Source: Acanthosepion esculentum (taxonomy: Eukaryota; Mollusca; Cephalopoda; Sepiida; Sepiidae). Taken from it: a stretch of 64,000 nucleotides of DNA. The notes under the pieces are model-generated. The model saw only the letters and a list, made by a program, of their open reading frames with translations, had not been told where the DNA came from and did no database searches. Every line of letters begins with the position of its first letter. Position 1 is the stretch's first letter. Position numbers and translations under genes: made by a program. The DNA lies in contig OZ038517.1 of NCBI GenBank assembly GCA_964036315.1, positions 58,000,157 through 58,064,156 of the forward strand, given 5' to 3'. This document shows positions 1 to 9,489 of the stretch, in pieces.

Positions 1-383
1 ACAACTCGATTGGTACTGGTGTTTTCTTTGATTATTGAGGTCCAGTACTGACTGCTAACGCAAAAAAGTTAAGTTCCTTGAAAGTTTGAGTGATTTTTGA
101 ATACTTATTTTTATCTCTTTATTTCTTTTCAGTTTTACATTTTTCAGTTTTTCCTGTTTTGTGTTGATACCCTCCCCACTTTGTTACTTTATTCATTGAT
201 TTCGTTTTTTGTTCTTTTGGTTTGATTTTTGTTTAGTTTTGCGGTTTTCTTTGTTTGATTTCAGTTTTGGTTTTTGTTTATTATTTTGTTAAATATTATC
301 ATTTAAAAATTTCGTTGATAAAAAAGACAATTTTCTTAAACAAAAAGAACTGTTTCTCCGTCATAATAGTGTAAATTACTATT
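1..383 (+). other. LTR tail, possible primer-binding site and T-rich leader
   Basis: The first 11 bases match 2222-2232 inside the putative 3' LTR, so the window probably opens in the last bases of the 5' LTR. TGGTACTGGTG at 11-21 begins with the TGG expected of a tRNA primer-binding site, but I cannot name the tRNA. The rest, to 383, is strongly T-rich on this strand and has no open frame. Confidence 0.4.
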
Positions 384-386
384 ATG
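362..386 (+). promoter_or_regulatory. Hairpin covering the gag-like start codon
   Basis: CATAATAGT (362-370) and ACTATTATG (378-386) are perfect reverse complements with a 7-nt loop. The last three bases of the 3' arm are the ATG at 384-386, so in RNA the stem would hold the start codon. The structure is plain from the sequence; any effect on translation is inference. Confidence 0.5.
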
Positions 387-1540
387 GCGGAGTCTAATCC
401 TACACCGGAGTCAAATCCTACACCGGATGATCAACTTCCGGTGACGACTGAAGAAGTAGCAACCAAAAAGACGGCCTGGACATAGTCGGCCGAAAAAGGA
501 CTCCAATTGTTATAAGGAGTTGAGGAAAAAGTATGAACAGTTTACTAATGGAACGGATCTTTTAACCATTAAGGAAGTGTCAATGTTAAAATCATTTCCA
601 TGCTGACGGCCGATATTATGAGTCGGAGTTTGATTGGCGTCAGCAGGGAAACGATGGAGGAGGCTCTTAAAAGCCTAAATATCACGCCGAAAATACTGGC
701 AAGAAGGACAAGGGCGTTGTGGCTTCGGAAGAAGAAGCACGAAAATTGGCCGGCACCGTCCTGACATCCAAGACACTTCGGCTTCAGACCGAGTATATGG
801 GCACTCGGAGGACCAATGTAACAGTCCATGGAGTGCCCATAGACATCAGTGAGGACCGTCTGGGAACTTTTTTCGCCAAATACGGGAAGGTAGAGAAGGT
901 GGCGACGGTGATAAGTAAAGCAGGAATAGCAACGGGTGACGTGATAATAGAGATCACATTAACGCAGCAGAATTTCCAAGACATCCCAAATATAATTACA
1001 TGCAGAAAGAGAAGGATGCTGGTGGTAGTCGAGGGACGAAAACCTTTCTGCTGGGCCTGTGGAAAAAAAGGTGTGTCCAGGAGCAAAGGTGACCCCGCAA
1101 CCGGCAGCAACAGCAGCTTCAACACCACCGTCAACAGCGGAAGTCTCTGAGCCTAACAAGATCCAGAACGAGGGGTGGAAGGAGGTGACTAGGGGACGTA
1201 AATCAAAGGCTGGTGCCTTGCCTCCCCAGAAGGAAGCTCCATCAGAGAAGCAGCAGCGGCAGCAGGAGCAGCAACAGCCGCCAAAGCAGCAACAGCAGCA
1301 GCAGCCAAAGCAGCAGCAACAATCGCCCAAGAAGTCGGTGGCAGAAGAGCCACAGACAAAACAGCAACCACAAAAAACCAAAAGCAGCAGCAGAAAAGTC
1401 CAGACAAAAAGAATCCAGAAAATGAGATGGAGGTGGAAGAAATACCTCCGTCACGGTCCTCCTCTTCGAAAAGGATGAGAGACGAGGAGGAAGACGAGGA
1501 GGAGGAAATTGAGATCCAAATTAAAAAGCAGTTTCTACAG
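384..1540 (+). pseudogene. gag-like / ORF1-like protein, frameshifted
   Basis: An ATG at 384 opens a frame beginning MAESNPTP that stops at about 483; coding-like sequence then continues in other frames. The best preserved stretch is 719-1150. It holds an RRM-like region (RRTNVTVHGVP then an FAKYGKVEKV stretch) and the start of a zinc knuckle, CWACGKKG, near 1050-1075. The knuckle's His and last Cys are lost to a frameshift, after which the downstream region carries on in the frame open over 1059-1478. That region has a W-x-x-V motif followed by basic residues and long Gln-rich runs, suggesting a disordered nucleic-acid-binding tail. The RRM-like region and knuckle match, in order and spacing, ORF1 of the LINE at 10229-12544. 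An RNA-binding nucleocapsid-type role is inferred from this architecture. At least three frame breaks make it non-functional. Confidence 0.6.
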
Positions 1541-1968
1541 GTATACAGACTTACTCCAAATAACGCAACACCAGCCTCACAATCGCCAGCCGAGGTGATG
1601 TTTGCACGTCGGGTAAGATCTGTTTTCGACAAATTATTACCAAAAAAGACGAAGCCAGGTACAGAAAAATTTATTCAAGTAAAGAAATACAATCCCGGTG
1701 AAAAGATATACTTTAAGGTAAATCATTCTGGGAGTGTGGAAAAATAGAAAAGCGGATTGGCAACATGATGTACTTCGTGAAAGGTGAAAAATTCACGTGC
1801 AGACGGCACATTAACCAGATCAGACGACGCTCTTCAGACGTGGTTGACAGCGCTCCAGTTGAAGAAACACCTATGGAGGTGATTTTTGATACGTTTGATC
1901 TTCCAACGCCCGCAACGATGTTACCTGAGATACGCCAATCCAAGAGAAAAAGACAACTGACCATTTAA
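1540..1968 (+). pseudogene. Ty3/gypsy integrase C-terminal end, frameshifted
   Basis: Reading from about 1540, VYRLTPNNATPASQSPAEVM is the pattern at the end of the Ty3/gypsy integrase core (Y-R-x-T-P followed by S-P-A-E and a basic segment). It is followed by YNPGEKIYFKV, the small beta-barrel chromatin/DNA-binding tail, in which 'PGE' and a later 'RRHINQIR' are the recognisable marks. A stop at about 1745-1747 separates two open pieces (to 1747, and 1765-1968); coding similarity crosses it, so a single frameshift near 1738 is the likely cause. The catalytic D,D-35-E core is missing upstream, where the sequence instead abuts the gag-like tail. The second piece ends in a basic stretch before its stop at 1966-1968. 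Confidence 0.7.
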
Positions 1969-2126
1969 AAATGGATCCAAAACGTAGGAGATACGCTACG
2001 ATGTTGCTAAAAAAATGAAGTTTTTTTTGTTTTTTGTTTCTTCTCCTTTTTTCTGTAAAAAAAAAATAAAATAAAATAAAAAATTTAAAACTTTTTACTC
2101 CTACGGAGTAATTTTTAGGAGGGAGG
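1969..2126 (+). other. Non-coding 3' stretch with polypurine tract
   Basis: After the integrase stop the sequence is T- and A-rich, including an A-run with (AAAAT)n character at about 2057-2080, and no frame is open. A purine run at 2117-2126 (AGGAGGGAGG) lies directly before the putative LTR, where a plus-strand primer tract is expected. Confidence 0.45.
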
Positions 2127-2232
2127 TGTTTTAGTGAAATACACCTGGTCTAGAGAATAGACTCTCCCACCTATTATAAGTAAGAGTCATTAGGTAGTCG
2201 AGGAAGAAGTTATCAGCGACCACAACTCGATT
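2127..2232 (+). repeat. Putative short 3' LTR
   Basis: It begins TGTTTTAG directly after the polypurine tract and contains a TATAAG at 2175-2180. Its last 11 bases (2222-2232) are identical to window positions 1-11, taken as the end of the 5' LTR. If a TG...CA rule is applied instead, the end would be at 2245 (GTAACA). An LTR of about 106-119 bp is short for the group. The upstream LTR lies mostly outside the window, so the full comparison cannot be made. Confidence 0.4.
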
Positions 2233-2563
2233 ACTCTGCGTAACACTTTATTACAAGTTCCTAACATTTCTGTACGTTTACCCCATTTAGGACGCATTTA
2301 GTCCGACTACAAGTTCTATTGTGGAAATAACTCCACAACAAAATGTCACCCTAATTAAACAAGAACATAATTCTTTATGTTAAAAGTACTTTGAGCGATT
2401 ATTAATAAACATATTACCACTTTTTAAACACACGTTTTAAACATCACGAACCTCTATTGAATCCATTCTTAAAGACGTTAACGTATGTTTATCTAAAACA
2501 ACGCGGTGTGTACGTAATAACATTCCGAAATTAAAATGGGAAAATCACCAAACATAATGTCTA

Positions 2564-2565
<2 letters not shown>

Positions 2566-2628
<63 letters not shown>
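2566..2628. repeat. (AC)n microsatellite
   Basis: About 31 uninterrupted AC units. Confidence 0.98.
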
Positions 2629-2630
<2 letters not shown>

Positions 2631-2923
2631 TGAATATACATCATCATAGATAAGCTAGAATTATTTTACACTTGCAATAAAGTGATATTTACGGTTTTTC
2701 AGTTAAGCTTGGAATCCATTAATTTCTTGGAACTTCCAAAGGACGCGTCGACTCTACTTTGGAACGCCAACAATTATACTAACGTTTGTTTAACGTCATG
2801 TGCACGTGAAACCTGATTAACAAAAAACACAAAATTAAAAATACCAGATTTTATTATTTTTTTTATAAAAGTGAAGCATGTTAGATTGATAAATGTTTCC
2901 TGATTGTACTTTAGCTTACCTAA

Positions 2924-2925
<2 letters not shown>

Positions 2926-2979
<54 letters not shown>
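2926..2979. repeat. (AT)n microsatellite
   Basis: About 27 uninterrupted AT units. Confidence 0.98.
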
Positions 2980-2982
<3 letters not shown>

Positions 2983-3797
2983 AATGCAGTAATATTGATG
3001 ATTGAAAAGAAAATATCCATTTATGCTGATTATAATTTATTTGATACTTGATTTTTAATGGTATTATCACGAATCTAAAGAGATTCAAAAAGAGGAATTA
3101 AAAAAGAAACCAATTATGATAAAAATAACCTTTCACTATTTTGTTCAACTTTCGTGTAGTGGTTACCGCACGCTATTGCTATTGAATTCTATCCTTATTC
3201 ATAGTAAATATACATGTGCAGGCATGTGCACATTCATTTCAAGATGATTTTTACTGGAACGTAAATACTGGAAAAGAATTTTGCAATGATTATTTATAAA
3301 AATGAAAGAAAATACAAACATTACAGTTATTCTAAAGAAAAGCATTCAACGTAGGCTATGTTAATTCGTTCTCGTTCTTTATTGCAAAAGAGGCTAGTAG
3401 TTCGGCTCTTGTACCGCCCCAGAAAGTATCTGACTCCTCCTGACAAGAGTCAGCTTTGTGGAGAATGGGTGAGACCTAGATGCCAATATAGTAGCACACT
3501 TAATGTATTGAGACGTCAGGGGGAAAAACTAGTCAGAGCAGTTGTCATTAATATATTTATAGCACAGTGACTGGCAGTAGATGCAGCTATTGATTCGATA
3601 TAGTAACTTGACAAGTTCACCTATACTAACAATCATAACGAGATAGTTATGAAATTTATATGATATATAATAAGAAAGACAAAAACAAGCAACAGAAGCA
3701 AGGAAAACTGCGACTAACCTATTTAATGAGTTTGATGGCAAAACATTGATGAAACCTAAGTTTATGGTTTTCGCAACAAGTTCAAAAAAGGAATGAA

Positions 3798-3838
3798 CCA
3801 TGCCCCATCATGACTTGGAGAGCCATGATAGGGCATGG
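3798..3838. repeat. Near-perfect 15-bp hairpin
   Basis: The arm 3798-3812 (CCATGCCCCATCATG) pairs with 3824-3838 (CATGATAGGGCATGG) with one mismatch and an 11-nt loop. It stands in otherwise AT-rich sequence. It could be the remnant of an inverted-repeat element; no further structure was seen around it. Confidence 0.7.
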
Positions 3839-4284
3839 CCCATAAAAAGAAAGCTTGCTCTTATATATTTCTATCTTGATGCATTCGTATGTAGTTTTTA
3901 TTTAATCAGTTATCATTTAATTAGAAATTCTGTTGTTGATTTGTTTGATAGCAACATCAGTGTCTGAATGCTGATTTTGAAGCCAAAGAGCAAATGGATC
4001 CACACTGTCCACTTTACCAAGTTACGTCCCCTTAATTGTAGTTAATATACTTGTCCATTATATGGTCTGAAAGTAACTGTTCATTCCTTCTGTTTGATTT
4101 TCTCTCGCTTTTACGACGTATCTTTATGTGAACATCTATGATCATAATGTTTGCAAGTATCAGGCAGAATTCTCACAAACATAACTGCATGAGCAGGTGT
4201 AAAACCTTGAAAATCAGTTCTCAGAGATCTGATTTTTACCTAAATTCTGAACATGGTTGTTAAAAAGATATATTCACTGGTGAT

Positions 4285-4306
4285 ATAAATAAATAAATAA
4301 ATAAAA
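4285..4306. repeat. (AAAT)n microsatellite
   Basis: About five tandem AAAT units. A GA-rich stretch follows further on, at about 4486-4508. Confidence 0.85.
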
Positions 4307-4989
4307 TGATGATATAGTGGACATAAATATACAAATGCAGGAATTCGAACGTTTTTATGTTTGCGTTTCAGTAGATATTAATATGAAGTGAAAATTGAAA
4401 CAAGTATAAATAAATTTATTTATAAATATATATGCATAAATATGTAAATAATAGTCTGACTGGTATATGATAGAAAGTTCTGTTAAGAGAGAGAAAGAGA
4501 AAGAGAGATGTATTTGTGTGTATTTGAGATATTAGCATAATGAATATAATAAATGAAAAAAGTGTAACAGAAATGTTTCAAAATGTAATGGTAAGGAAAC
4601 AAAGGGGAAAAGAGGAAAAGAACAAAACCAATTCGAATATGATTAAAATAGAAGTAAAAAAAGTGGGAAGAAAAAGGTCAAATTGATATACACTGAGAAA
4701 TCTATAACAGGCATAAAAATACAAGCATCTATGTTCTTCCAGTCATGGGTTAAATAGCAGAGCAGAGAATCCACTTTTACCTTGAGTAAAAGCCGACTTA
4801 ATAAGAGCCTAGAAAAATCTGAATTCGAACCACATCAGGATCGTTGATTAGAGACTACGTGGAATACTGTGCACTATTTCTGTTATCAGTTTTACTCAAA
4901 AGTGAGACTAGGTTTGCACACGCATTCATTACTATAATCAAATAAACTATGTGGCTAGGATAGCGTTTCAACACTAAACTGTACACAGA

Positions 4990-5345
4990 AATCTGTAGGA
5001 GAGTTCATTATATTTTCAAAATCTGGGCCCATGCCGTTATGATATCCTGCAATTTTTCTAGATTGGCTGACTGCACATGCAGGATTCGATTCTCCCTTTC
5101 CGCCACATCCGAAAGGTACTCAATTGGAGTAAAATCTAGTGAGTGTAGAGATCAGTTTAACACAGAAAACTCATTGCACGTTCCATGAATCAATGTGGCT
5201 TTACTTTAGATTTGTGATGCAGTGTGTTATCCTACAAGCGGGTGGGCGCACAGCAGTCGTAAATTGATGCACGTGGTCAGCCACAATACTTAGGTAGGTT
5301 GCTGCATTTAAACGAACTTTTATTACTACCAAGAGGTCTCTGCTT
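4990..5345 (-). pseudogene. Tc1-like transposase C-terminal relic
   Basis: Read on the minus strand, about 5345 downward gives VRLNAATYLSIVADHVHQF, the stretch that precedes the second catalytic Asp region in Tc1-like DDE transposases. Further on (about 5143-5025) comes SLDFTPIEYLSDVAERE and then a segment ending ITAWAQI. This is the family's SPDLNPIE-type block, with the third acidic catalytic residue (the E of PIE, about 5119-5130), and the helix after it. Between the two blocks the frame is lost, with stops at several places, and two stops follow shortly after AWAQILKI. The N-terminal DNA-binding domain and the first catalytic block were not found. It is an old, dead DNA transposon fragment; its inverted repeats were not located. 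Confidence 0.75.
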
Positions 5346-5433
5346 CTTGTTTTTCATTTTACATCGAATGGGCTTTCGAGAAAATCTGAAGAGGCAATGT
5401 GCATTCATAAATAGAATCTTGCTGATCTGTGAC

Positions 5434-5524
5434 ACTTTCTGTGGCCTAACGGTCTAAAGCACACCGGATCGAACGGTGGTTTCTTTTACAAAAGGTGGCG
5501 CAGGTTCGAAACTTACCGGAAAGT
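5434..5524 (+). tRNA. tRNA-Leu-like sequence (tRNA pseudogene or SINE head)
   Basis: The two ends pair as a 7-bp acceptor stem (ACTTTCT with GGAAAGT, one G-T pair). TGGCCTAACGGTCTAAAGC is close to the D-arm and A-box of tRNA-Leu. CACCG and CGGTG form a 5-bp anticodon stem around a 7-nt loop, GATCGAA. A small stem in the 'TTCTTTTACAAAAGG' segment acts as a long variable arm, and the B-box reads GGTTCGAAAC. Against a working gene: position 33 of the loop is A rather than T, the loop triplet would be TCG (not leucine), and the T-stem pairs poorly. A tRNA-derived SINE or tRNA pseudogene is more likely than a functional tRNA. No A-rich SINE tail was seen. Confidence 0.45.
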
Positions 5525-6591
5525 AAATTTTACTTAAGTTTTCTTGAATGCACAGGATGGGAGACGTTAAGAAAAACGTGACCTCTATTTCAAACACAGG
5601 TATCCACTGAATTTACGTTCGAATTAATAAAATTGTCGGATTTTAAAAAATCCATGAATTCTTAAGAATATCCATTTAATTTTATAATACAAATCCTTAT
5701 TTTATATTAATTTACTGGAAGTCATACATGTAGGCTTATAGAAATTTTAATGATGGATGCGTTTTAGAAATTTTATCACAAAGATTTTCTATAAATGCTT
5801 TGAAAAATGATTCCAATAAAAATGATTTTTCATCAAAATTTACAATTCACTTTCTCCTTGTGGCTGACATTTATAGAAATCTGTTGGCGTGATTTTTATT
5901 GGTGGCTATTTATGGAGGAAGTGGAAGCAAATATGTGAGAAAGTAAATATGATTTTGAGTTGGGCAACAACATTAATATTACGCACAAATACACACATAC
6001 ACCTATTCGACTGTGTGTGTGCACCCGCATACTCGCATGTAGTCTCGTCTGATAGATACACAGATAGATTTGATACTAATTATATGTCCAAACGTGTACA
6101 TACAAAACACACTTAGCACACTCAGATAAATATAAATAAAGACCGACAGATGCAAACTTTCACATATGTTCAAATTTCGGGAAAACACACGCAGAATCAT
6201 TCCAAAATTATCGAGAAAACATATTTCAAAGTAAAAGTATATACACAAATTCTCTTCGTTACACACTCAAATAAATTAGCCACATAGGAAAGCAAATAGG
6301 AAAGTCCCGAGATTAAACATACGGATGAATCAAAGGTTAAAAGCAAAAGCATTAAAGAAAAGTTTTTCATTCAATTAGATACTTTAAATCATTAAATACA
6401 ATGAACATGAATAGGATTATTGGTTTATGCTAAACACGAGCCGAATCAAATCTTTCGAAATATGGAAATGGCAAAAATACAGAAAATAAATTTTAAAAAA
6501 CAATAAATTTTAGTCACGTCAATAAATTTGTATACTTGTTTGACGAGAAAACAATTTTCTTTGGTTTATCATGAAGATTTTGCTCCGTCTC
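5525..6591. other. AT-rich non-coding DNA
   Basis: No coding sequence, RNA gene or repeat is recognisable. The short open frames at 5889-6116 and 6003-6266 overlap on opposite strands and have no domain-like features. CA-rich stretches near 5988-6012 and 6090-6120 look like decayed microsatellite. Confidence 0.6.
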
Positions 6592-7638
6592 TGGTTTTCT
6601 AATGATTTCAAATAACAAAGTACATTTTCAAACAACAGTGTTTAGAATTCAATTCAAAAAGTAGCCAAAACGGCTTGTAAATTTCAATATTTTTAAAAGT
6701 TTAAAAAACCTAAAATTTTTAATATAACTTTGTGCAAACGGTTGAAACTTGTTAAAATTGATATTTATCGATATTCAATAATTTTATTGTTATTCTAATG
6801 TTTTCAAATAGCAAATTCAATTTTCAAACAACCGTGTTTAGTGTTCAAAATGTATCAAATCAGGTTGTGTTTGGAGGTAAAATTCAATAATATTCAAAAG
6901 GTTGTAAAAGCTAAATTATTTAAAATGACTGTTGAAACTTGTTAAAATCAAGATTTATCGTATCGGTACCATATCGATTTTAAATAATTTTATTGGTTTT
7001 CTATTTTGATTAAATAGCAAAATAAATTTTCAAACAACCGTGTTTCACGTTCAAAAAGTAGCCAAAACAGATTGCTTTTATACGTAAATTGAAATATTTT
7101 TCAAAATTTGTACAATCTAAAATTAGTAATATAACTTTGTGTAAACTGTTGAAGCATGTCAAATTCAATATTTTTCGATCGATTCCATATCGATTTTCAA
7201 TAATGTTCAAACAACCTTGTTTAACGTCAAAATTAGCCCAAACAGAATGATTGGGACACGTAAATTTCAATATTGTTCAAAAGTTGGTAAACCTAAAATT
7301 TGTAATATAACTTTGTGAAAACTGTTGAAACTTGTCAAAATAAATATTTTTCGATACATAACATATATGATTTTCAATAATTTTATTGGTTTTCTAATGT
7401 TTTCAAATAGCAAATTAAATTTTCAAATATCCGTGTTTAACGTTCAATAAGTAACTAAAACAGCTTGCTTTGACACGTAAATTTCAATATTTTTCAAAAG
7501 TTTGTAAAAGCTAAAATTTGTAATAAAACTGTTGAAACTTGTCAAAATCAATATTTTTCGATCGATACCATATCGATTTTCAACAATTTTATTGGTTTTC
7601 TAATATTTACAACGAGTATAAATTTTCAAACAAACGTG
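6592..7638 (-). repeat. Old, diverged copies of the satellite, inverted arm
   Basis: About five copies, spaced roughly 205 bp, are the reverse complement of the young array's monomer. The landmark 'TTTTATTGGTTTTCTAAT' (or a close variant) recurs near 6785, 6987, 7382 and 7588, followed by AGCAAATT and TTTTCAAACAACCGTG. The ATCGATA...TATCGAT dyad is partly kept (for example near 7560-7576). Copies differ from one another and from the young monomer by many substitutions and indels; one (about 7196-7215) is shortened. The strand given is opposite to the main array. Confidence 0.9.
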
Positions 7639-8083
7639 ACACCAGTCGCGTCGCGAAACTAATGTTTCTCCCACCGGCGTTTTGGGGATGACTCTTAGTC
7701 CCTGCCAACAGCCTGTGTCCCCGTCGATCGGCGGAATCTCTTGGTCAGGGTACCGATATGTGACACTGGCCCGTCTAGGGTCGAATCCTGGTCGTCGCTA
7801 CCCGGCGGAATCCTTTGCTCAGTGTACCAAGTGGGATGGTCGGTCGATGCTAACGGCGTCACACCAACTGCAACTGATTCGACACCATCTCCGTTGTTCC
7901 CAGCTCACTTCCAACGTCTGATTGCCGAAGTAACTGCTTCAATCTCAAACTACCCACGTTGTGATTGTGATGTTAGGTAGACGAGGTCAATCAGGAGTCG
8001 GGCCATAGTGTAAGATGAGTCTAGACGGGAGGTGAAATCAAACAAGCGTAAAGTAAAAGAAGCAAATAAAAACACAAGAGGTT
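7639..8083 (+). other. GC-richer tRNA-like island between the satellite arms, possible SINE
   Basis: Base composition changes sharply at both edges. CTAGG and CCTGG (7775-7779 and 7787-7791) make a 5-bp T-stem with loop GTCGAAT, close to a B-box, and TTGGTCAGGGTACCG upstream resembles a D-arm/A-box. The string CGGCGGAATC occurs at 7729-7738 and again at 7803-7812, 74 bp apart. Each copy is followed by a similar TCAG-GTACC motif, as if two tRNA-like units were joined. The acceptor stem does not pair well. A tRNA-derived SINE is the best guess. The open frames at 7682-7921 and 7741-7980 show no protein features. Confidence 0.4.
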
Positions 8084-9489
8084 CAATATGGTATCGATCT
8101 AAAAACATTGATTTTCACAAGTTTCAACATTTTTCACAAAGTTATATTACAAATTTCAGGTTTTACAAAGTTTGAAAAATATCGAAATTTACTGGTAAAA
8201 GCAAGCTGTTTTGGCTAATTTTGAACGTAAAAAAAGGTTGTGTGAAAAGTTAATTTGCTGTTTGAAAATAATAGAAAAGCAATAAAATTATGGAAAAACG
8301 ATATGGAATCGATCGAGAAATATTGATTTTGACAAGATTCAACAGTTTTCACAAAGTTATAATACAAATTTTATGTTTACCAAAGATGTGAAAAATATTG
8401 AAATTTATGTGTAAAAGCAAGCTGTTTTGGAAAATTTTGAACGTTAAAAACAGTTCTTTCAAAATTTAATTTGCTATTTGAAAAGATAAGAAAACCAGAA
8501 AAAATATTGAAAATCGATTAGGATTCGATCAAAAAATTTTGACAAGTTTCAACAGTTTTCACTAATTTATATTACAAATTTTAGGTTTTACAAACTTTGG
8601 AATTATATTGAAATTTTACCTTTAAAAGACAGCACTTTTCGCTACTTTTTGAACGTTAACACGGTTGCGTGAAAATTTAATTTGTTATTTGAAAACATTA
8701 CAAAAGCCAGAAAATTATCGAAAATCGATATTGGATCGATGGAAAATTAACTTTGACAAGTTCGAAAAGTTTTCAAAAATTATATTAAAAATTTGAGGTA
8801 TTACAAAGGTTTGAAACATATTGAAATTTAAGTGTAAAAGCAAGCTGTTTTGGGTAATTTTTGAACGTTAAACACGGTTGTTTGAAAATATAATTAGGTT
8901 TGGAAAACCAATAAAATTATTGAAAATCGATATGGAATGAATATAAAAATATTGATTTGACAAGTTTCAACAGTTTTCACAAAGTTATATTACAGATTTT
9001 CGGTTTTACAAACATTTGAAAAATCCTGAAATTTACGTGTATAAGCAAGCTGTTTGGTAATTTTATGAACACGGTTCTATGAAAATTAAACTTGCTATTT
9101 GAAATCATTAGATATGATATCGATCGGAAAATATTGACTTTGATAAGTGTAAACAGTTTTCACAAAGTTATATTACAAATTTAAGGTTTTATAAACTTTT
9201 GAATTATATTGAATTTATGTGTAAAAGCAAGCTGTTCAGTTTACTTTTAGAACGTTAAACACGGTTGTTTGAAAATTGAATTTGACCTTTCAAAGGTTTC
9301 GAAAACTAATGAAATTACTGAAAATTGATATGGTATCCATCGAAAACTATTAATTTTGACAACTTATATTACAAGTTGTAAGTTTTACAAATTTTTGAAA
9401 AATATTAAAATTTAGGTGTAAAAGCAAGCTGTTTTAGCTAGTTTTTGAACGTTAAAACAGTTGGATAAAAAATTTAATTTGCTATTTGA
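8084..9489 (+). repeat. Old, diverged copies of the satellite, direct arm
   Basis: About 6.6 copies run in the same orientation as the main array. The landmark ATATGG(T/A)ATCGATC or a decayed form of it lies at 8087, 8302, 8518, 8729, 8930, 9113 and 9328, so spacing is about 183-216 bp. Shared blocks include GTTTCAACAGTTTTCACAAAG, TTTACAAACTTTTGAAAAAT and AAAAGCAAGCTGTTTT. Each copy carries its own substitutions and indels. The last copy is cut at 9489 in GCTATTTGA, where the LINE begins. Confidence 0.92.

Larger units (their letters stand above)
1..2232 (+). mobile_element. Decayed, internally deleted Ty3/gypsy-like LTR retrotransposon
   Basis: The order seen is: a short stretch (1-11) matching the putative 3' LTR end at 2222-2232, a possible primer-binding site starting TGG at 11, a T-rich leader, a gag-like reading frame from the ATG at 384, a glutamine/lysine-rich tail, then a jump at about 1530-1550 into the end of a Ty3/gypsy-type integrase, a T- and A-rich non-coding stretch, a purine-rich tract (2117-2126) and a putative LTR beginning TGTTTTAG at 2127. 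Protease, reverse transcriptase, RNase H and the integrase catalytic core are absent. Frameshifts and stops interrupt both coding parts, so it is dead. That all parts belong to one element rests on an 11-base terminal match and their shared order. The alternative is a LINE ORF1 fragment lying next to a gypsy fragment. Confidence 0.6.
2233..4989. other. AT-rich non-coding DNA
   Basis: I see no convincing gene on either strand. Open frames are short and either low-complexity or without recognisable motifs. Apart from the microsatellites and the hairpin listed separately, the only stretch that stands out is about 3355-3540, which is less AT-rich and contains a small stem (CTGACTC with GAGTCAG). 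It may be an old repeat, but I could not identify it. Confidence 0.6.

Noticed and set aside
1189..1632. Long minus-strand frames rich in Cys, Ser or Leu over the Gln-rich tail
   Set aside because: They are the complement of CAG/AAG-type repeats in the gag-like tail; low-complexity artefacts.
2774..3088. 104-codon minus-strand frame
   Set aside because: Its middle is the (AT)n microsatellite read as repeated Tyr-Ile.
3358..3801. Open frames at 3358-3570 (+) and 3529-3801 (-)
   Set aside because: Both are short, without recognisable domains or coding-like composition; chance frames.
5434..5524. Functional tRNA gene
   Set aside because: T33 is missing, the loop triplet disagrees with the leucine-like body, and the T-stem is weak; kept only as a tRNA-like sequence.
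5889..6266. Overlapping open frames on both strands
   Set aside because: The sequence is CA-rich and low-complexity, and the encoded peptides show no protein features.
7682..7980. Two overlapping plus-strand frames of 79 codons in the GC-richer island
   Set aside because: They lie within the tRNA-like unit and its surroundings; open length is explained by higher GC.
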